Source: JAGVSV01 sp040766135 (GTDB lineage Bacteria > Bacillota > Clostridia > Christensenellales > Aristaeellaceae). From it: DNA of 64,000 nt. The position numbers were made by a program, and so were the translations under genes. The stretch spans positions 69,934 through 133,933 of the forward strand of contig JAXGRA010000007.1 of assembly GCA_040766135.1 (NCBI GenBank), given 5' to 3'. The notes beneath the pieces were generated by a model that searched no databases, was not told the DNA's origin, and worked only from the letters and a program-made list of their open reading frames with translations. The first letter of the stretch is position 1, and every line of letters starts with the position of its first letter. This document shows positions 42,725-52,586 of this stretch, piece after piece.

Positions 42725-43996
42725 ATGAATGTGCTGGTGGTAGGCTCCGGCGGACGGGAGCACGCGCTGGTCAAGGCCATTGCGCGCAGCCCGCTGTGCG
42801 ACAGGGTATTTGCGCTGCCCGGCAACCCCGGCATGCGCGAGGCCATTTGCCTGCCCGGCGATGTGATGGACGCCGGGGCGGTGATCGCCGCCGCACAGGC
42901 GCAGGACATCCATTTTGCAGTGATTGGCCCCGATGACCCGCTGGCCATGGGGCTGGTGGACACGCTGGAGGAGGCGGGCATTGCCTGCTTTGGCCCCACG
43001 CGCGCCGCCGCGCAGCTGGAAGCCAGCAAGGTGTTTGCCAAGCGCCTGATGCAGCAGCATAACATCCCCACCGCATCCTTTCAGGTGTTTGACGTGCTGG
43101 CCGAGGCGCTGGCGTTTATCCACCGCAGGCCGTTCCCGCTGGTCATCAAGGCCGACGGCCTGGCACGCGGCAAGGGCGTCATCATCGCGCATACGCCAAG
43201 GGAAGCCGAGGAAGCGCTGCGCGCCATCATGCAGGACAAGGTGTTCGGCGCAAGCGGCAGCCAGGTAATCATCGAGGAAGTGCTGACGGGGCCGGAGGTG
43301 TCGGTGCTGGCGCTGTGCGATGGCAACACCGTGGTGCCGATGGTATCGGCCATGGATCACAAGCGCGCGCATGATAACGATGAAGGGCCCAACACCGGCG
43401 GCATGGGCGTCATTGCGCCCAACCCGTATTACACGGACGACATTGCGGCGCGCTGCATGCAGGAAATCTTCCTGCCCACCGTGCAAGCCATGAAAGACGC
43501 CGGGCATCCGTTCCAGGGCTGCCTGTTCTTCGGCCTGATGCTCACGCCGGAGGGGCCCAAGGTGCTGGAATACAACGCGCGCTTTGGCGACCCGGAGACG
43601 CAGGCCGCGCTGGCGCTGCTGGGCAGCGATTTATTAAGCGCTCTGCTGTCGGTGCGTGCGGGCACGCTCAAGGATACCGATATCAGCTTTATCAATGCCC
43701 ACGCCTGCTGCGTAGTAATGGCCAGCCAGGGCTATCCCGGCGAGGTAAAAACAGGTTTCCCCATCACGGTACATGACAGTGTGCTGCCATATGTGGATTT
43801 TGCAGGCGTGAAGGAAAAAGACGGACAATTGATCACCGCAGGCGGCCGGGCGTTAAGCGTGACGCGCACCGGCGACACCCTGCAGCAGGCCGTAGAGGCT
43901 GCGTACGACACCATTGCACAGGTGCGCTTTGAGGGCGGTTTTATGCGCACGGACATTGGCGCCAAGGCGCTCGCAGGGGGACAGCATGGTTCATAG
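42725..43996 (+). CDS. purD: GAR synthetase PurD
   Basis: A 423-residue ATP-grasp ligase making GAR from phosphoribosylamine and glycine. MNVLVVGSGGREHAL, FPLVIKADGLARGKGVIIA, DHKRAHDNDEGPNTGGMG and EYNARFGDPETQ are all intact. It has GGAGG upstream of ATG 42725. Its stop lies 8-11 bases inside purL, so the two are coupled. Confidence 0.95.
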   Translation: MNVLVVGSGGREHALVKAIARSPLCDRVFALPGNPGMREAICLPGDVMDAGAVIAAAQAQDIHFAVIGPDDPLAMGLVDTLEEAGIACFGPTRAAAQLEASKVFAKRLMQQHNIPTASFQVFDVLAEALAFIHRRPFPLVIKADGLARGKGVIIAHTPREAEEALRAIMQDKVFGASGSQVIIEEVLTGPEVSVLALCDGNTVVPMVSAMDHKRAHDNDEGPNTGGMGVIAPNPYYTDDIAARCMQEIFLPTVQAMKDAGHPFQGCLFFGLMLTPEGPKVLEYNARFGDPETQAALALLGSDLLSALLSVRAGTLKDTDISFINAHACCVVMASQGYPGEVKTGFPITVHDSVLPYVDFAGVKEKDGQLITAGGRALSVTRTGDTLQQAVEAAYDTIAQVRFEGGFMRTDIGAKALAGGQHGS

Positions 43997-46900
43997 AGTG
44001 TATGTGGAGCGCAGGCCCGGCCTGACGCGCGAAGCGGAGGAGCTGTTTTCAGCGCTCACCCAGCATGTAGGGGTGCAGGGTTTAATGGCGGTGCGGGTGC
44101 TCAACCGCTATGACGTGGAAGGCCTGTCAAGCGAGCAGTTTTTGCACGCAGTAGATACCGTATTTTCTGAACCGCAGACCGACGTGGTGTTGTTTGATTT
44201 AAATATCCCGGAGCAGGATACTGCTTTTGCGGTGTCGGCGCTGCCCGGGCAGTTCGACCAGCGCGCGGACTCGGCGCAGCAGTGCATCCAGATGCAGACG
44301 CAGGGCAAGCGCCCGCTGGTGCGCGCGGCGCGGGTGTATATTTTGTCCGGCGATTTGTCGTCTGCCGATGTGGCCAAGGCCAAGGAACACCTGATCAACC
44401 CCGTGGAGTCGCACGAGGTGGGTTTTTCACTGCCGCAGACGCTGGCGCTGCACAGCGTCCAGCCCCTGCCGCCGGATATCATCACCGGTTTTTGCGACAT
44501 GGACGAAGAGGCCATGCAGCGCATGGTGGCCGAGCGCCAGCTGGCCATGGACGCGCGGGATTTGCAGGTATGCGCGGACTATTTTAAAAGCGAAGGCCGC
44601 GACCCCAGCGAGACCGAATTAAAGGTCATCGACACCTATTGGTCCGACCACTGCCGCCACACCACATTTCTAACGGAAATCACCGATGTGACCTGCGATG
44701 ACCCGGTCATTGCGCAATCCCTGCAACTGTATCAGGAGCTGCGCCGGGAGGTGCGGCGCGACAAGCCCTTTACGCTGATGGACGTGGGCACCATTGCTGC
44801 GCGCGCCCTCAAGCAGCGCGGCGGGCTGACCCGGCTGTATGACAACGGGGAAAACAACGCCTGCACCATCCAGGTAACCGCGCAAACGGCGCGTGGGCCG
44901 GAGCAATGGCTGCTGTTTTTCAAAAACGAAACGCACAACCACCCCACCGAGATCGAGCCCTTTGGCGGGGCAGCCACCTGCATCGGCGGCGCTATCCGCG
45001 ACCCGCTGTCCGGCGGCGGCTATGTGTTTGCCGCCATGCGCGTGACGGGCGGCGGCGACCCCACCATGCCCAACGAGGACACGCTGCCCGGCAAGCTGCC
45101 GCAGCGCAGCATCGCCGTGGGGGCGGCGCAGGGCTTTGCCAGCTATGGCAACCAGATTGGCGTGACCACCGGCCAGGTAAAGGAATACTACCATCCCGGC
45201 TATGTCGCCAAGCGCTTAGAAGCTGGCGCGGTGATGGGCGCAGCGCCACTCAATACCGTGGTGCGCACACGCCCCGCCCCCGGCGATAAGGTCATTTTGC
45301 TGGGTGGGCGCACGGGGCGCGATGGCTGCGGGGGCGCGACAGGCTCCTCATTGGCGCACACCACGGCCTCGGTAGACGAATGCGCAGCGCAGGTGCAGAA
45401 GGGCAATGCGCCCGAGGAGCGCAAGCTGCAGCGGCTGTTCCGCAACCCGGAGGCCGCGCGCAAAATCAAGCGCTGCAACGACTTTGGCGCAGGCGGCGTA
45501 TCGGTGGCCATCGGCGAACTGGCACCCGGCATCACCATTGACTTGGACCGGGTGCCCGTCAAATATGACGGCCTGACGGCAACCGAACTGGCCATCAGCG
45601 AATCGCAGGAGCGCATGGCCGTGGTGGTGGAACCTGATCAAGTCGATGCCTTCATCGCGCTGGCCGCAGAGGAGAACTTAGAGGCCACCGTGGTAGCCAC
45701 CATCACGGAATCTCCGCGCCTGCACATGCGCTGGAACGGGCAGACGGTGGTGGACATCGCACGCTCGTTTTTGGATTCCAACGGCGCGCCGCGGCAAACG
45801 GCCATCGCCATCGCCGACCCGCAGGACTGGCAGTACCATCCCACACATGACTTTTGCGAAGAGTTAAAGGCCCTGGCCGGCTCCCTCAACGGCTGCTCGC
45901 AACGCGGATTGATCGAACGGTTTGACGCCACCATCGGCGCGGGCAACGTGCTGATGCCGCTGGGCGGGCGCTATCAGGCCACGCCCACCTGCGCCATGGC
46001 GCACCTGCTGCCCATCATGGGCGGCACCGACAGCTGCGCCTTCATGGCGCACGGCTTCAACCCCGATATTTCCAGCAAAAGCCCCTACCACGGCGCGTAT
46101 TTGAGTGTGGTGGAATCAGTGGCCAACTTAGTAGCCGCGGGTGCCAACCACCGCGATGCGTATCTGTCTTTCCAGGAGTTTTTCCCCAAGCCCGGGCAGG
46201 ATGCGCTGCGCTGGGGCCTGCCGCTGGCCGCGCTGCTGGGCGCGCTGCGCGCGCAGATGGAGCTGGGCGTGGCCGCCATCGGCGGCAAAGATTCCATGTC
46301 CGGCACGTTTGAGCACTTGGACGTGCCGCCCACGCTGATCTCCTTTGCGGTGGCGTCGGGCAAGGGCGACGAAGCGCGCTCGCCGGAATGGAAGCAGGCC
46401 GGGTGCCGCGCGCTGTGGCTGCGCCCGCTGCAAGGGGCGGACGGCCTGCCGCAGGCGCACTCGCTACACAAGGTGTTTGATATGGCCAGAACATTACTGG
46501 CTTCAGGCAAGGCAGTAAGTGCCTGTGCCGTGGGGCGCGGCGGCGCGGCCTATGCTGCCGCACGCATGGCGCTGGGCAACCGCATAGGCTTTGCCTTTGA
46601 CGCTGCACTGCCGCTCAACGACCTTTTTGCCTATGACTATGGCGCGCTGGTGCTGGAAATGGCCGATAAGGCCAGCCTGCCCGCAGCCGACGGGCTGCAC
46701 ACGCTGCTGTTAGGCCATACGCAGGACAAGCAAATATTGACCTATGGCACACAGCAACTAACGCTGGACGCGCTTTTGTACCCCTATACCGACCGGCTGG
46801 AAAGCGTTTATCCTGTCCACGCGCCGACCACCGGCACGGCCCCCGCGCTGGATATTTCCACTGCACGACCCACCCACGCCCATCGCGGGCAGGTAGCGCG

Positions 46901-47696
46901 CCCGCGGGTGATTATCCCGGTATTCCCCGGCACCAACTGCGAATGGGACACCGCGCAGGCCTTTGCCAGGGCAGGCGCCGACCCGCAGGTGCTGGTGCTG
47001 ACCAACCGCACGCCGCAGGAGGTAACGCAGTCCTTGGATGCGCTGGCGCAGGCCATCCGCAGCAGCCAGATATTGATGCTGCCGGGCGGGTTCTCCGGCG
47101 GCGATGAGCCCGACGGCTCAGGCAAGTTTATCACGGCCGTGCTGCGTTCCGCGCCCGTCCAAGACGCCGTACAGGAGCTGTTAAACGTGCGCGACGGCCT
47201 GCTGGGCGGCATCTGCAACGGCTTCCAGGCGCTGGTCAAGGTGGGCTTGGTGCCCTATGGCCGCTTCGTACAGCCCGGGGAGCACAGCCCCACGATGACG
47301 CACAACACCATCGGCCGCCATCAATCGCGCCTGGTGCGCGTGCGCGTCAACGCCACGCACTCGCCCTGGTTCTCGCAGTATCAGGCCGGGCAAACGTACT
47401 GGGTACCCATCTCCCACGGCGAGGGCCGCTTCCTGTGCAGCGACAGCGACCTGCAAACCATGGCGCAGAATCATCAAATCGCCGCCCAATACGCCGACCT
47501 TGCGGGCACCCCCTCCATGTCCATGGACGACAATCCCCCCGGTTCCCTGTGGGCCATCGAAGCCATCACCAGCCCCGACGGCCGCGTGATGGGCCGCATG
47601 GGTCACAGCGAACGCATGCTAAAAGGCCTGTACAAAAACGTACCGCACAGCGGGGATGACCCGCTGTTCCAGGGCGCGGCGGGGTATTTTAAGTAA
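43986..47696 (+). CDS. purL: FGAM synthase, full-length PurL with fused glutaminase
   Basis: A 1236-residue enzyme converting FGAR, ATP and glutamine to FGAM. It is the long (purS-purL-purQ fused) form: an N-terminal PurS-like stretch, the ATP-binding core with DTYWSDHCRHTTF, KNETHNHPTEIEPFGGAATC and GGKDSMSGTF, and a C-terminal glutaminase with FPGTNCEWD, LPGGFSGGDEPDGSG and the nucleophile Cys in GGICNGFQAL, plus HGEGRF. ATG 43986 (MVHRVYVERR) has GGGGGAC upstream and overlaps purD by 11 bases. Last gene of the operon; a strong terminator follows. Bacillota often use separate PurS/Q/L, so the long form is notable. Confidence 0.96.
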   Translation: MVHRVYVERRPGLTREAEELFSALTQHVGVQGLMAVRVLNRYDVEGLSSEQFLHAVDTVFSEPQTDVVLFDLNIPEQDTAFAVSALPGQFDQRADSAQQCIQMQTQGKRPLVRAARVYILSGDLSSADVAKAKEHLINPVESHEVGFSLPQTLALHSVQPLPPDIITGFCDMDEEAMQRMVAERQLAMDARDLQVCADYFKSEGRDPSETELKVIDTYWSDHCRHTTFLTEITDVTCDDPVIAQSLQLYQELRREVRRDKPFTLMDVGTIAARALKQRGGLTRLYDNGENNACTIQVTAQTARGPEQWLLFFKNETHNHPTEIEPFGGAATCIGGAIRDPLSGGGYVFAAMRVTGGGDPTMPNEDTLPGKLPQRSIAVGAAQGFASYGNQIGVTTGQVKEYYHPGYVAKRLEAGAVMGAAPLNTVVRTRPAPGDKVILLGGRTGRDGCGGATGSSLAHTTASVDECAAQVQKGNAPEERKLQRLFRNPEAARKIKRCNDFGAGGVSVAIGELAPGITIDLDRVPVKYDGLTATELAISESQERMAVVVEPDQVDAFIALAAEENLEATVVATITESPRLHMRWNGQTVVDIARSFLDSNGAPRQTAIAIADPQDWQYHPTHDFCEELKALAGSLNGCSQRGLIERFDATIGAGNVLMPLGGRYQATPTCAMAHLLPIMGGTDSCAFMAHGFNPDISSKSPYHGAYLSVVESVANLVAAGANHRDAYLSFQEFFPKPGQDALRWGLPLAALLGALRAQMELGVAAIGGKDSMSGTFEHLDVPPTLISFAVASGKGDEARSPEWKQAGCRALWLRPLQGADGLPQAHSLHKVFDMARTLLASGKAVSACAVGRGGAAYAAARMALGNRIGFAFDAALPLNDLFAYDYGALVLEMADKASLPAADGLHTLLLGHTQDKQILTYGTQQLTLDALLYPYTDRLESVYPVHAPTTGTAPALDISTARPTHAHRGQVARPRVIIPVFPGTNCEWDTAQAFARAGADPQVLVLTNRTPQEVTQSLDALAQAIRSSQILMLPGGFSGGDEPDGSGKFITAVLRSAPVQDAVQELLNVRDGLLGGICNGFQALVKVGLVPYGRFVQPGEHSPTMTHNTIGRHQSRLVRVRVNATHSPWFSQYQAGQTYWVPISHGEGRFLCSDSDLQTMAQNHQIAAQYADLAGTPSMSMDDNPPGSLWAIEAITSPDGRVMGRMGHSERMLKGLYKNVPHSGDDPLFQGAAGYFK

Positions 47697-47738
47697 GGAA
47701 CCGATTTGTAGTTTCCGCTATATCTACTTAATAAAAGG

Positions 47739-47767
47739 CTCCCGGGCTATAATCCGGGAGTTTTTTC
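47739..47767 (+). terminator. Intrinsic terminator of the purine operon
   Basis: A 7-bp stem (CTCCCGG / CCGGGAG, 8-base loop) is followed by TTTTTTC, 42 bases after purL. Confidence 0.85.
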
Positions 47768-47911
47768 GTCATGCTGTACACCCATTGCCGCCGGATGTTA
47801 TCAAGTTGTAACAATTTCCAAATACAATAGACATCTTTGCGCAGGCAGAGTAGGATGGCATTAGCCCCATGGAAATATCTGGCAACAACCGTAAGATAAA
47901 AGGAGGAACCC

Positions 47912-50248
47912 ATGAAACACAGGGCAAACTGTATGCTGGCGCTGGTGATGGCGCTGTGCCTGCTGCCGCTGGTGCCGCTGGCAGCGGAGGGAATCAAAAC
48001 AACCAACCTGTTTGGCAGCGCGCTGATGGACAACCTGTACACGCCGGACAGCATCTTCTGCGTGGCGCGCGCAGGAAATACGCTGTACATCCGCACCGAA
48101 ATGGCGCTGTACACCTATCAGGAGGGCGATGCGCGCGCAGTACGGCGCATGGACATGCCCAGCATGTACGGCATTGATTACTTTATGACCGGCAATGAGG
48201 ACAAAAATCCTCCGAGCATTACCTATCTGTTGGGCGAGGGCGACACGCTGTATGGGTTGGATATCAAACAGCAAACGCTGTACACCGTGGCGCTGGAGGG
48301 CGACACGCTGGCGACCAGCAACCCCATCAAGCTAGACATGAGCGCCTTTCAAAGCGGCGAAGACGAGCGCCCACACATGGAACATCCGGCATGGATTGTG
48401 CTGCATGAGGGCACACTATTCATGAAAAAGCAGCATTACGGCGACATAGAGGGCGGCGACCTGTACAGTATGGACCTGAAAACAGGGCAGACCACCTTGC
48501 ACAACGTGCGCGACCTGCAGTCCCTGGCCCCGTATAAGGATGGGCAGATGATTGCGCTGCACCTGGATATGCAAAACGTCTACGATGAAAATGGCGAAGT
48601 GCAGAAGCCTGAGTTCTGGCTGTTCAACCCCAAGGACGACAGCACCACGCCGCTGGGCGTGTATGCACCCAACACCGAGGACAGCCCGTATGAGGTAGGC
48701 AGCATCTACTATGACGCGCAGGAGGACAGCCTGTACACCTACACCGATACCGACCTGTACCGCTATGATGATAGCCTCAAAACCCGGCGGCTGGTGGGGC
48801 ACCTGCCCATGTTTGGCAACTTCTGGGCAACCAAGATGGGCGGCCTGCTGCCGCTGTGGGATGGACGGCTGGCTGTAACCTTTGGCAGCAACGTATACCT
48901 GCGCGAGCGCACCGAAAAAGGGCTGGAGGGCATCACGGTGCTGACCATGGGGGCCGGCATTGATGCCACACATATATTGGTGCGCGCGCTGATGGACAAT
49001 GATGACATTGTGCTGCGCCATGTGGATGCCAACCAGTATGGCTACATCGGCCCGGAGGAACTGAACCTGATGTTTTTGACGGGTTCGGTGCCGGTGGACA
49101 TCATGCCCATGAACGCCTACCAATATGACTTTGGGCAACTGGTGGCCAAGGGGTATCTGGCCGACCTGAGTGGCAATGAAAAGATCAAAGCGTACATGGA
49201 CAAAATCGCGCCCAACCTGACAAACACGCTGATGCGGGATGGAAAAATCTATGCCGTCCCGGCGCAGCTGATGCTGTTCCCCATGGGCGCATATGTGAGT
49301 ATCTTTGAAAAGCTGAACCTCAACATCCCCGAAACCTTCCCGCAGTTCATCGACCTGGTGGAGCATTGGGCCGCCGACTTGCAGGAGGAGCACACCGAGT
49401 ACATGCTCTTTGGCAGCAGCGATGCCCGCCGGGAGATGCTGCGCCTGGCGATGGACTGCTACATGGACAGCCGCTTTGGCGCAGGGCAGGATCTGACCTT
49501 TGACACGCCGGAGTTCCGGGACGCCATGCAGCGCATCAATGACATCCCCTATGGCGATATGGTGATGGAGTTTGACTATGACAGCGCGGAGGGTCAATCC
49601 CAGGCGGACGACTTCTACAACCGCACGCCGGTTCTGGAAACCGGCATGGGGTATGAGGCCGAATTCATGACCGCCATGAACAACCGGGGCGAGCGCCGCT
49701 CCATCCCGCTCATCCTGCCGTTTGCCGAAGGGCAAAGGGCCTATGCGCAGTGCGACCTGACCATGCTGACGGTGATGGCCACCAGCCCGCATCAGGAAGC
49801 CGCCGCGCGGCTGATTGCCAGCTATATCGACAAGCTGCCGCTGACCACGCACATTGCACTGGATTTGAGCATCACTGGAGAAATCCCCAACCCGGACTAT
49901 GAAAGCGGCCTGGTTTTCTGGCAGGAAAATTTGAAAAACATGGAAGCCCGCTATACCGAAGCCCAGGGTGCCGCCAAGTCCAACATGGAAAGCGACCTGG
50001 AATACACGCGCCAATCGCTTGCAGACTATCAGGAGGACGCGCGCTGCCTGTACCGGCAGGAAGACCTGGACATACTGCACGGCATGGTGTCCAAGCTGTA
50101 TGTGATGACCGGCCTGATGAACGCCCAGCGGCATGCCTTCTACAACGCCTCGCTGTTTGATCAATATGAAAATGGGCAACTGACGCTGGATCAGTTTATC
50201 AAGCAGGCCGATGACGTGCTGCGGCTGGTGAGGTTGGAGTATCAATGA
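47912..50248 (+). CDS. Secreted beta-propeller-like / solute-binding fusion protein
   Basis: A 778-residue exported protein: signal peptide to about residue 25 (LVPLAAEG), then roughly residues 30-330 of repeated short beta-strand units such as GNTLYIRTEMALYTYQEG, DTLYGLDIKQQTLYTVAL and EDSLYTYTDTDLYRYDDS, typical of a propeller. From about 340 (GLEGITVLTMG) to the end it reads like a family 1 solute-binding protein (DIMPMNAYQYDFGQLVAKGYLADLSG, KIYAVPAQLMLF, LTMLTVMATSPHQEAA). No lipobox. Possibly a sensor-like binding protein; it has no transporter partner beside it. Strong GGAGG site and own terminator. Confidence 0.65.
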   Translation: MKHRANCMLALVMALCLLPLVPLAAEGIKTTNLFGSALMDNLYTPDSIFCVARAGNTLYIRTEMALYTYQEGDARAVRRMDMPSMYGIDYFMTGNEDKNPPSITYLLGEGDTLYGLDIKQQTLYTVALEGDTLATSNPIKLDMSAFQSGEDERPHMEHPAWIVLHEGTLFMKKQHYGDIEGGDLYSMDLKTGQTTLHNVRDLQSLAPYKDGQMIALHLDMQNVYDENGEVQKPEFWLFNPKDDSTTPLGVYAPNTEDSPYEVGSIYYDAQEDSLYTYTDTDLYRYDDSLKTRRLVGHLPMFGNFWATKMGGLLPLWDGRLAVTFGSNVYLRERTEKGLEGITVLTMGAGIDATHILVRALMDNDDIVLRHVDANQYGYIGPEELNLMFLTGSVPVDIMPMNAYQYDFGQLVAKGYLADLSGNEKIKAYMDKIAPNLTNTLMRDGKIYAVPAQLMLFPMGAYVSIFEKLNLNIPETFPQFIDLVEHWAADLQEEHTEYMLFGSSDARREMLRLAMDCYMDSRFGAGQDLTFDTPEFRDAMQRINDIPYGDMVMEFDYDSAEGQSQADDFYNRTPVLETGMGYEAEFMTAMNNRGERRSIPLILPFAEGQRAYAQCDLTMLTVMATSPHQEAAARLIASYIDKLPLTTHIALDLSITGEIPNPDYESGLVFWQENLKNMEARYTEAQGAAKSNMESDLEYTRQSLADYQEDARCLYRQEDLDILHGMVSKLYVMTGLMNAQRHAFYNASLFDQYENGQLTLDQFIKQADDVLRLVRLEYQ

Positions 50249-50288
50249 TACGGATGCCATACTGATGTAAAACAAAAAATATACCCGG

Positions 50289-50316
50289 CAACCCGGCGTG
50301 ATACAGCGCCGGGTTG
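50289..50316. terminator. Bidirectional terminator between the fusion protein and the ABC operon
   Basis: CAACCCGGCG (50289-50298) pairs perfectly with CGCCGGGTTG (50307-50316). On the minus strand it is followed by TATTTTTTGTTTT and on the plus strand by TT only, so it mainly ends the minus-strand ABC operon. Confidence 0.7.
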
Positions 50317-50323
50317 TTCCGTA

Positions 50324-50956
50324 TTATACCTTCTGCAATGTCCCGGCCTCCATGCGGGAGATGGTGTCGCACAGGGTGTCGATATCCTGTGCGTAGTGGC
50401 TGGTCAGCAGGATGGTTTTGCCCTGCGCGCGCAGGTCTTTCAGCAGCGTGTGCATATCGGCAACGCCCTGCTGATCCAGCCCATTGAAAGGCTCGTCTAA
50501 AATGAGCAGCGCGGGATCCTCCATGATGGCCTGCGCGATGCCCAGCCGCTGGCGCATGCCCATGGAATACTTGCCCACCGCCTTGTTCTCCGCCCCGGCC
50601 AGCCCCACGCGCGCCATGACATTGGCGATGAGCGCTTTGCTGGGCCGGTTGCGGATGCTTAGCAGCAGCTGCAGGTTGAACGCGCCCGAAAACTGCGGCA
50701 AAAAGCCGGGCGCCTCTAAAATCAGCCCCAGGCTGCGCGGATAGGCAATGTCCTGCCCGATGCGCTCACCGCCCACGTACACGGTGCCGCTGTCTGGGCG
50801 GGTATAGCCCGCGATGCAGCGGAACAGCACCGTCTTGCCCGAACCGTTGCGCCCAATCAATCCATGGATGCCCCCGGCGGCGAAGTGCACGTTGATATCC
50901 TGCAATACATGCTGCTGGCCATAGGATTTGTTCAAGTTTTCTACACGGATGTCCAT
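50324..50956 (-). CDS. ABC transporter ATP-binding protein (bacitracin-exporter type)
   Basis: A 210-residue ATPase. Walker A is GRNGSGKT, the signature region reads YSMGMRQRLGIAQA and Walker B is LLILDEPFNGLD, followed by the switch His in LLTSHYAQD. It resembles BcrA/DrrA-type exporter ATPases. Its ATG directly follows the stop of the preceding permease (TAAATG). Last gene of the sigma-ECF operon. What is moved is unknown. Confidence 0.88.
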   Translation of the reverse strand: MDIRVENLNKSYGQQHVLQDINVHFAAGGIHGLIGRNGSGKTVLFRCIAGYTRPDSGTVYVGGERIGQDIAYPRSLGLILEAPGFLPQFSGAFNLQLLLSIRNRPSKALIANVMARVGLAGAENKAVGKYSMGMRQRLGIAQAIMEDPALLILDEPFNGLDQQGVADMHTLLKDLRAQGKTILLTSHYAQDIDTLCDTISRMEAGTLQKV

Positions 50957-51772
50957 TTATACCGCCTTTCTCCGGCTGCCTAGCGGCACCCACCGCATGG
51001 CCGCCACATTGGCCGCCATCAGCGCCAGCAGGATGCCGCCCTGCCGCAGCAGGCCCCAGCCCATGGGCACGCCAAACTGTCCCTCGCTGAACGCATAGCG
51101 CGCGGCGATGCTCCAGTTGACAAACACCTGGATGCTGCCTGCGTTTTCCTCGTTAGAACCGGCCAGGATGCCCCACACCACCGGCAGCATGTACGCTAAC
51201 ACGCCCCAGCCCACCTCGCCCACGCTGACATACACCAGCAGGTAGGCTAGCAACAGCATCAGGCTTTGCAGCGTGTAGCACAGCATGGAAAACAGCGGCG
51301 GCGCATATGTTTTTTGCAGGAAACCAAAGGCATCCGCCCCATATACATGCAGCCCCCGCAGCCCAAACAGCGCACCCACCGCCAAAATGGTCAGCGCCAT
51401 GACCAGTGTGCACAGCAGCGTGTATACCATCAGCCCGGCCAATTGCTGCGCCATCCAGCGCATGCGGCTTTGATACCGGTGCAGGCTGAACACCAACAGG
51501 CTGCCCGACGCGCGCTGGCTGTACAGCACCAGCCCGGCCAGCGGCGGCATCAGCGCCAGCAGCCAGTCCATCGCGGTGTCCAGCTCCACAAACATATCAT
51601 ATCCAGGCCCGCCCAACACCTGCTGCACCAGCCCGCCCAACGTGGTGCCGGTGATATACAGGTGCAGGCTGGCCAGGCACCGCGCCGCCGCCATGGCCGC
51701 CACCAGCGCAACCACCCGCCACGGCAGCATGGCGCGCACCAGATACGCCGTGTGCGATGCAAACCGCCTCAT
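50957..51772 (-). CDS. ABC transporter membrane protein
   Basis: A 271-residue protein with about six hydrophobic segments and no homologue I can name with certainty; the fold pattern fits ABC-2-type export permeases. ATG 51772 overlaps the upstream permease stop by ATGA. A longer frame opens at 52051 but runs inside the upstream gene. Together with the next-upstream gene it forms the probable membrane pair for the ATPase. Confidence 0.75.
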   Translation of the reverse strand: MRRFASHTAYLVRAMLPWRVVALVAAMAAARCLASLHLYITGTTLGGLVQQVLGGPGYDMFVELDTAMDWLLALMPPLAGLVLYSQRASGSLLVFSLHRYQSRMRWMAQQLAGLMVYTLLCTLVMALTILAVGALFGLRGLHVYGADAFGFLQKTYAPPLFSMLCYTLQSLMLLLAYLLVYVSVGEVGWGVLAYMLPVVWGILAGSNEENAGSIQVFVNWSIAARYAFSEGQFGVPMGWGLLRQGGILLALMAANVAAMRWVPLGSRRKAV

Positions 51773-52557
51773 GCGTTCACCCCCTGTTCCCGCCGTAGCA
51801 CCCACCACAGGCCGCCCGCGCCCACCAGCAGCCCGCCCAACAGATAAACACCCTGCCGCAGCGTCATGGGCCACAGGCCCGGCGCATAGGATATCCATAC
51901 CGACAGCAGGCTTTGCTGCGACCAGTGCATCAGCACATCCCCGCGGTAAAACAGCGCGGTGCTTAGTTGAAAACACAGCGCCGTGGTTAGCACCAGCCCC
52001 AGCCCGGCATTGCCGCACAGCGCGCATATCCCCACCCCCGCCAGCGACCAACTTAGCGCGGCGGCCGCCGTGCGCAGCACGCTGTCCAGCATGTAACGCA
52101 CACCATAGGGGTCGGCAATGGCGGCATAGCTGGAGCGCTGCAGCATGGCATATACCTGGGCGGTGCGCTCCCCCGGCGGGTCAGTGCACGCTGCCAGCAG
52201 CGCAATAAAGCACGCGCTGCCCAGCAGGCTGGCCAGCACCGCGCCCGCCGCCGCGCGCCCCAACAGCGAGGCCGCGTACTTGCCCCTGCTGGTGCGGTGC
52301 AGGATCATTTTGACAAAGCCGCTTTGCCGGTCCTCGGCCACCATACCGGCGGCTGGCAGCACCGCAATCAGCGGCAGCAGCACCGGCACAATGCCATGCT
52401 CCCGCCCCATCGTAAAGGCATGCAGCACCTCGGTGCCGGCAAACAACAGGTGCGGCGTCAGCAGCAACGATCGAAACTGGATAAAATAGTACAGATACCC
52501 TATGCACTGCAAAAACACCGCAAAACAAAAGCCTTTGCTGCGTAAAATGCGTTTCAT
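51769..52557 (-). CDS. ABC transporter membrane protein (ABC-2-like)
   Basis: A 262-residue protein with about six hydrophobic segments. The early motif GMVAEDRQSGFVKMILHRTSRGKYAASLL, a soluble stretch after helix 2, is typical of ABC-2 permeases (the 'E-R-x-x-G' loop). It follows the secreted protein gene by 29 bases in the same minus operon, and its stop overlaps the next permease start. Confidence 0.75.
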   Translation of the reverse strand: MKRILRSKGFCFAVFLQCIGYLYYFIQFRSLLLTPHLLFAGTEVLHAFTMGREHGIVPVLLPLIAVLPAAGMVAEDRQSGFVKMILHRTSRGKYAASLLGRAAAGAVLASLLGSACFIALLAACTDPPGERTAQVYAMLQRSSYAAIADPYGVRYMLDSVLRTAAAALSWSLAGVGICALCGNAGLGLVLTTALCFQLSTALFYRGDVLMHWSQQSLLSVWISYAPGLWPMTLRQGVYLLGGLLVGAGGLWWVLRREQGVNA

Positions 52558-52586
52558 TTATATATCCTTTTAGTTACAGGAAAGCT

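Noticed and set aside
48416..50275. A 619-codon minus-strand ORF
   Set aside because: Antisense to the propeller/binding fusion, which has a signal peptide, ribosome site and terminator; the shadow ORF has none.
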